A DNA stretch of 64,000 nt from Polaribacter sp. HaHaR_3_91 (GTDB taxonomy: Bacteria > Bacteroidota > Bacteroidia > Flavobacteriales > Flavobacteriaceae): positions 4,045,001 through 4,109,000 of the forward strand of contig NZ_CP058986.1 of assembly GCF_019278525.1 (NCBI RefSeq), read 5' to 3'. Each line of letters begins with the position of its first letter. Within the stretch, counting starts at the first letter, position 1. A program made the position numbers and the translations under genes. This document shows positions 60,849 through 64,000 of the stretch, piece by piece. Below the pieces are notes generated by a model. The model was not told where the DNA came from. It made no database searches and was given only the letters and a program-made list of their open reading frames with translations.

Positions 60849-63305
60849 TTAAAACATACTCAATCGAAGCAATAAACCATCGTTTTTAATTCCAGCGTGA
60901 AAAGATTTTACATAATCTACTCTTAAAAAACGCCATTTACCAAAGCCTATATTATCTAAACCAATAGAGTATTCTGTATACGGTTTTTTATCTGCCATCA
61001 CTAAGGTTTTTGCTCCACCAACTAAATGAAGATTTAATTTATTTAACAACGGAATCTTCCCTAAAACAGCACCTTTAAAATCATGCTGAATATGTGCTTC
61101 TGCATATTTATCATTGGTATAAAATTTATAATATTCTAACAAACCAAAGCTACTTAACTCACGGTCTAACGGAAAAAGTAATTGGTTTCCGTTGGCTTGT
61201 AAAAAGTCCATAAAAGCGATGTCTTTCTTTTTAAGAAACACACCTCCTCTAAGATTATAAGAAAATTCACCATAATTTCCTGCACTTATATCTTGTGTTA
61301 AATTTGCTGTAAATACATCTGAATTTAAGTCAGAATTAGAAGCTCCAAAGCGTTTGGTATAATTAACATTCAGTGATGGATATTTCTCACTGTCAATATT
61401 TTCTTTTCTATCCGGATAAGACAAATATTTTTGTCCGAATACAAAAGTAGCACCTACATTTAAAATAGCAATTTCATGCTCTTTAAACACTTCAATTACA
61501 TCTGAAGGATTATTAGGCTTGTAACCTCCGTTTTTATCTTTCTTTGCAAAAGAGTAATCCGTGGTATTAAAAAGTGGTTTTCTATTCGCATATTCAAATG
61601 ATGTAGCTAGGTAAACTCCATTTACAATTTCTTCTGAATAATTAATTTTAGCAAACTCCTTTTCGTAAATTCTTAAATAATTTAACCTCCTCATCAAAGA
61701 ACTAACGGTGTTATTTAATTTCATTAAAGGGTTCCTACCATTAAATTGAGCAGTTGTAACCCCTCCAGAAATGGTCATTCTAGGTCTAGAAATATCATTC
61801 CAATTTTTAGTTAAAAAGAAAGTGGGCCTTATGCGTTTGTCCGAAAAACCATAATTTACCTTTCCACCTACATTCCACCATTTTCCTGTATCATTTTGCT
61901 CTTTAAAATAACTACCTCCTAAAGAAACATTAAAACCTTGTACTGTATTAAAGTTAAAGTCATTAATTAAACCATTATAGGAAATAGCCCATTTTTCAAA
62001 AGAGTTTTTATACGTATAACCAGTTATGGAAGAGAGTAAGTTAAACTTGTTTTGTTTTTTATTTACAGAATCTAAATATTTTTTAGATTTTCTTACCACT
62101 TTTAAACTGTCCTTAAATTTATAATCATCAGTTTCTTCATTCGTTAAAGGTACAGGTCTTAAGGCATTCCAATACAAGGTATCTTTTTCTGTTGCTTGTT
62201 TCTCAAACGATAAAACCTCATTAGTAAATGTGTCTTCGTTATATTTTGGTCTAAAATTATATGCAGAATATGCTGATGAAAAGCGGCCATCAAAATTAAA
62301 ACCTAATGCATCTACTTTAAAATCTATACTCTGACTAATTAGCACCCAAGCATCGTTTGCTTCTGAATAATTATAGTTTTGTTTTAGATTTAAAACATCT
62401 ACAATGGGTATGTTTACTTGAGCTCCGGTAACAGAAACATCTGCGCCATAAATAGCCCAATCATCTTCTACAATATATAAAAAACCATTAAAAACACGAT
62501 CATTTTTACGCTTAGGAAGCAATTTTATTTTATTGATGAGTTTGCCATTTGTATCATAAAAAGATCCTTCTAACTTAAAGTTATAATAACCAAAAGCATT
62601 TGTAGATATTGGCGAAATTAAATCGCTACCAAAAGTAACACTATTATCATAAAAATTAATATTCGCATCTTCTGCCCTATTAAAACTAATACCATTATCT
62701 GTTCCGCTTACTTTAGAAGCAATAATTTTTTCTTTAAACTTTTTCGGGTTTTTCTGAAAATGAATTTCAGAAACCGTTTCAGAAAGATAAATAATTCCGC
62801 TTCTTGTAGAATCTAGTGCTCCACCAAAATCGCCCAAATTTTTACCTAAAAACTTCTCTGGAGCATCTTTAATTTTATACAAACCTCTAGAGTAAAATTT
62901 AGCTGTATACTTTGTATACTTATCTGTATTTTTATCTTTACTTGCTATTGTGTTTCTAATAATTCTATTTGCAGGATTGTCTTTTGTAGAGATAGAAATT
63001 TCTGCTAATTGTACGTTTTCTTCTTCTAATTGAACATTTAATTCAAAAGGAAAAGATGTAATATTTATTTCTTTTTTTAACGTTGTATAGCCTAAAATTT
63101 GAAAAACAATAGTATGTTTTCCTTTTTTGGTAATGCTTAAAACATATGTTCCGTTATCATTAGAAGTTGTTCCTGTAACAGTTTCATCCAAATAAATACT
63201 TACAAATGATAAAGGTGTATTATTTGTATCTGTAATATTCCCTTTTACTTGTGCTAAGACAGATATTGATAAGCAGAAAAATAGAAGAAAAGTATATTTT
63301 TTCAT
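60849..63305 (-). CDS. DUF5686 outer-membrane protein with N-terminal carboxypeptidase-like domain
   Basis: An 818-residue exported protein: signal peptide (cleavage near SVLAQV), a carboxypeptidase regulatory-like domain (about 20-105, VKGNITDTNNTPLSFVSI, GTTSNDNGTYVLSI) and then the DUF5686 region (about 110-818), which is beta-rich and ends LRLSMF with an aromatic residue, as barrel proteins do. The family is widespread in Bacteroidota; its function is not established, though a role in the outer membrane is likely. It is followed by moaD. Confidence 0.88.
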   Translation of the reverse strand: MKKYTFLLFFCLSISVLAQVKGNITDTNNTPLSFVSIYLDETVTGTTSNDNGTYVLSITKKGKHTIVFQILGYTTLKKEINITSFPFELNVQLEEENVQLAEISISTKDNPANRIIRNTIASKDKNTDKYTKYTAKFYSRGLYKIKDAPEKFLGKNLGDFGGALDSTRSGIIYLSETVSEIHFQKNPKKFKEKIIASKVSGTDNGISFNRAEDANINFYDNSVTFGSDLISPISTNAFGYYNFKLEGSFYDTNGKLINKIKLLPKRKNDRVFNGFLYIVEDDWAIYGADVSVTGAQVNIPIVDVLNLKQNYNYSEANDAWVLISQSIDFKVDALGFNFDGRFSSAYSAYNFRPKYNEDTFTNEVLSFEKQATEKDTLYWNALRPVPLTNEETDDYKFKDSLKVVRKSKKYLDSVNKKQNKFNLLSSITGYTYKNSFEKWAISYNGLINDFNFNTVQGFNVSLGGSYFKEQNDTGKWWNVGGKVNYGFSDKRIRPTFFLTKNWNDISRPRMTISGGVTTAQFNGRNPLMKLNNTVSSLMRRLNYLRIYEKEFAKINYSEEIVNGVYLATSFEYANRKPLFNTTDYSFAKKDKNGGYKPNNPSDVIEVFKEHEIAILNVGATFVFGQKYLSYPDRKENIDSEKYPSLNVNYTKRFGASNSDLNSDVFTANLTQDISAGNYGEFSYNLRGGVFLKKKDIAFMDFLQANGNQLLFPLDRELSSFGLLEYYKFYTNDKYAEAHIQHDFKGAVLGKIPLLNKLNLHLVGGAKTLVMADKKPYTEYSIGLDNIGFGKWRFLRVDYVKSFHAGIKNDGLLLRLSMF

Positions 63306-63489
63306 AGTTTGGTTGTGTTGATAAGAACAAACATAAACTTTATGATCGACCTAAATCTTTAAAATTTGTTAAACAACAAAAAATAGTGCCCTAACTTAAA
63401 GGTGTTTAAAAAAATAAAAGACCTAATTTTATAAAAATTGACACCTATCAAAAGATTTGAAAATTAATCTTCTCTTTCACTGAAAATCA

Positions 63490-63497
63490 TATCTTTG
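63490..63497 (+). promoter_or_regulatory. -7 promoter element of the malic enzyme gene
   Basis: TATCTTTG is an exact TAnnTTTG match, 29 bases before the ATG at 63526. Confidence 0.6.
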
Positions 63498-63525
63498 TAA
63501 GCTTAAACAAGCAAAGACTTATTAT

Positions 63526-64000
63526 ATGAGCGATTCTAGAAAAAGACACGAAGCTTTATTATATCACGCAAAACCAAAACCAGGAAAAATAGAAGTGGTT
63601 CCTACTAAAAAATATGCCACTCAACACGACTTAGCTTTGGCATACTCACCAGGTGTTGCTGAGCCTTGTTTAGAAATTGAAAAAGACAAAAACAATGCTT
63701 ATAAATATACTGCTAAAGGAAATTTAGTTGCTGTAATATCTAACGGAACTGCCGTTTTAGGTTTGGGAGATATTGGTCCGGATGCCTCTAAACCCGTAAT
63801 GGAAGGTAAAGGATTACTTTTTAAAATATTTGCAGATATCGATGTTTTTGACATTGAAGTAGATGCAACAGATGTAGAACTTTTTATACAAACTGTAAAA
63901 GCAATTGCACCTACTTTTGGTGGAATTAACTTAGAAGATATAAAAGCACCAGAAGCTTTTGAAATTGAAAGACGATTAAAAGAGGAATTAGATATTCCGG
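63526..64000 (+). CDS. maeB: NADP-dependent malic enzyme (MaeB type), 5' part
   Basis: The first 158 residues of a malate dehydrogenase (oxaloacetate-decarboxylating) that runs out of the window. [56 protein letters not shown] and [18 protein letters not shown] are family segments, including the tyrosine and lysine of the catalytic region. It turns malate into pyruvate with CO2 and NAD(P)H. The MaeB form normally continues into a phosphotransacetylase-like domain, which cannot be seen here. Confidence 0.93.
   Translation, partial: MSDSRKRHEALLYHAKPKPGKIEVVPTKKYATQHDLALAYSPGVAEPCLEIEKDKNNAYKYTAKGNLVAVISNGTAVLGLGDIGPDASKPVMEGKGLLFKIFADIDVFDIEVDATDVELFIQTVKAIAPTFGGINLEDIKAPEAFEIERRLKEELDIP

Noticed and set aside
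1..64000. CRISPR array, tRNA or rRNA genes, prophage, intact insertion sequence
   Set aside because: No regularly spaced repeats, cloverleaf sequences, rRNA segments, transposase or phage genes were seen on either strand.

Overview
The window is about 64 kb of low-GC chromosome (roughly 30% GC by eye) from a member of the Flavobacteriaceae, probably a marine genus such as Polaribacter. The evidence is the alternative complex III gene order joined to cytochrome oxidase genes, a SusC/SusD polysaccharide utilisation locus (PUL), -7 promoter elements of the Bacteroidota form TAnnTTTG, few Shine-Dalgarno sequences, and families largely confined to this phylum (DUF5686, DUF2911, an R2 subunit carrying an ATP-cone). 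No rRNA, tRNA, CRISPR array, prophage or intact insertion sequence was seen.

Layout. 1-2.1 kb: the 3' part of a PaaE-like ferredoxin reductase, repeat elements and a LysE-type exporter. 2.1-13.6 kb (minus strand): a respiratory operon actABCDEF-ctaC-ctaD, quinol to cytochrome c to oxygen. 13.7-18.2 kb: a SPOR protein, a DUF2911 protein, the ferrous iron operon feoA-feoB-small Cys-rich protein with a Fur-type palindrome inside its promoter, and a SCO copper chaperone for the oxidase. 18.3-24.8 kb: the RseP protease, two near-identical 51-residue zinc-ribbon genes, an NfeD/flotillin pair, and a TonB-dependent receptor. 24.8-30.1 kb: a divergent MocR-type regulator whose PLP lysine is replaced, umuC and umuD separated by a DUF2007 gene, and two tandem DUF2975 genes with a small HTH regulator.

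30.1-44.4 kb is a glycan utilisation locus: a membrane-spanning propeller/LuxR-type sensor-regulator, SusC, SusD, a GH144-like glucanase, an esterase-like hydrolase, a GH3 beta-glucosidase and a GH43-like enzyme with discoidin and Fn3-like domains. Four TACGTCA boxes lie between the regulator and susC, and a strong hairpin follows susD. 44.5-52.8 kb: housekeeping genes (S9 peptidase, tadA, dxs, dgt, a META lipoprotein, nhaA). 52.9-54.5 kb: a small accessory segment with a DUF3800 gene and a candidate small RNA that has its own promoter and terminator. 54.5-64 kb: nrdB-nrdA, a cold-shock gene, heme A synthase ctaA, moaE, a DUF3817 gene, moaD, a DUF5686 outer-membrane protein and the start of malic enzyme.

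Working together, ActA-F, CtaC/D, CtaA (heme A) and SCO (CuA assembly) build the aerobic respiratory chain, and Feo supplies its iron. The PUL feeds sugars from a beta-glucan-like polymer into central metabolism. The most interesting unexplained items are the candidate small RNA at about 54322-54443, the lysine-less MocR regulator with its three half-sites, the twin zinc-ribbon mini-genes, and the helically phased TACGTCA array in front of susC.
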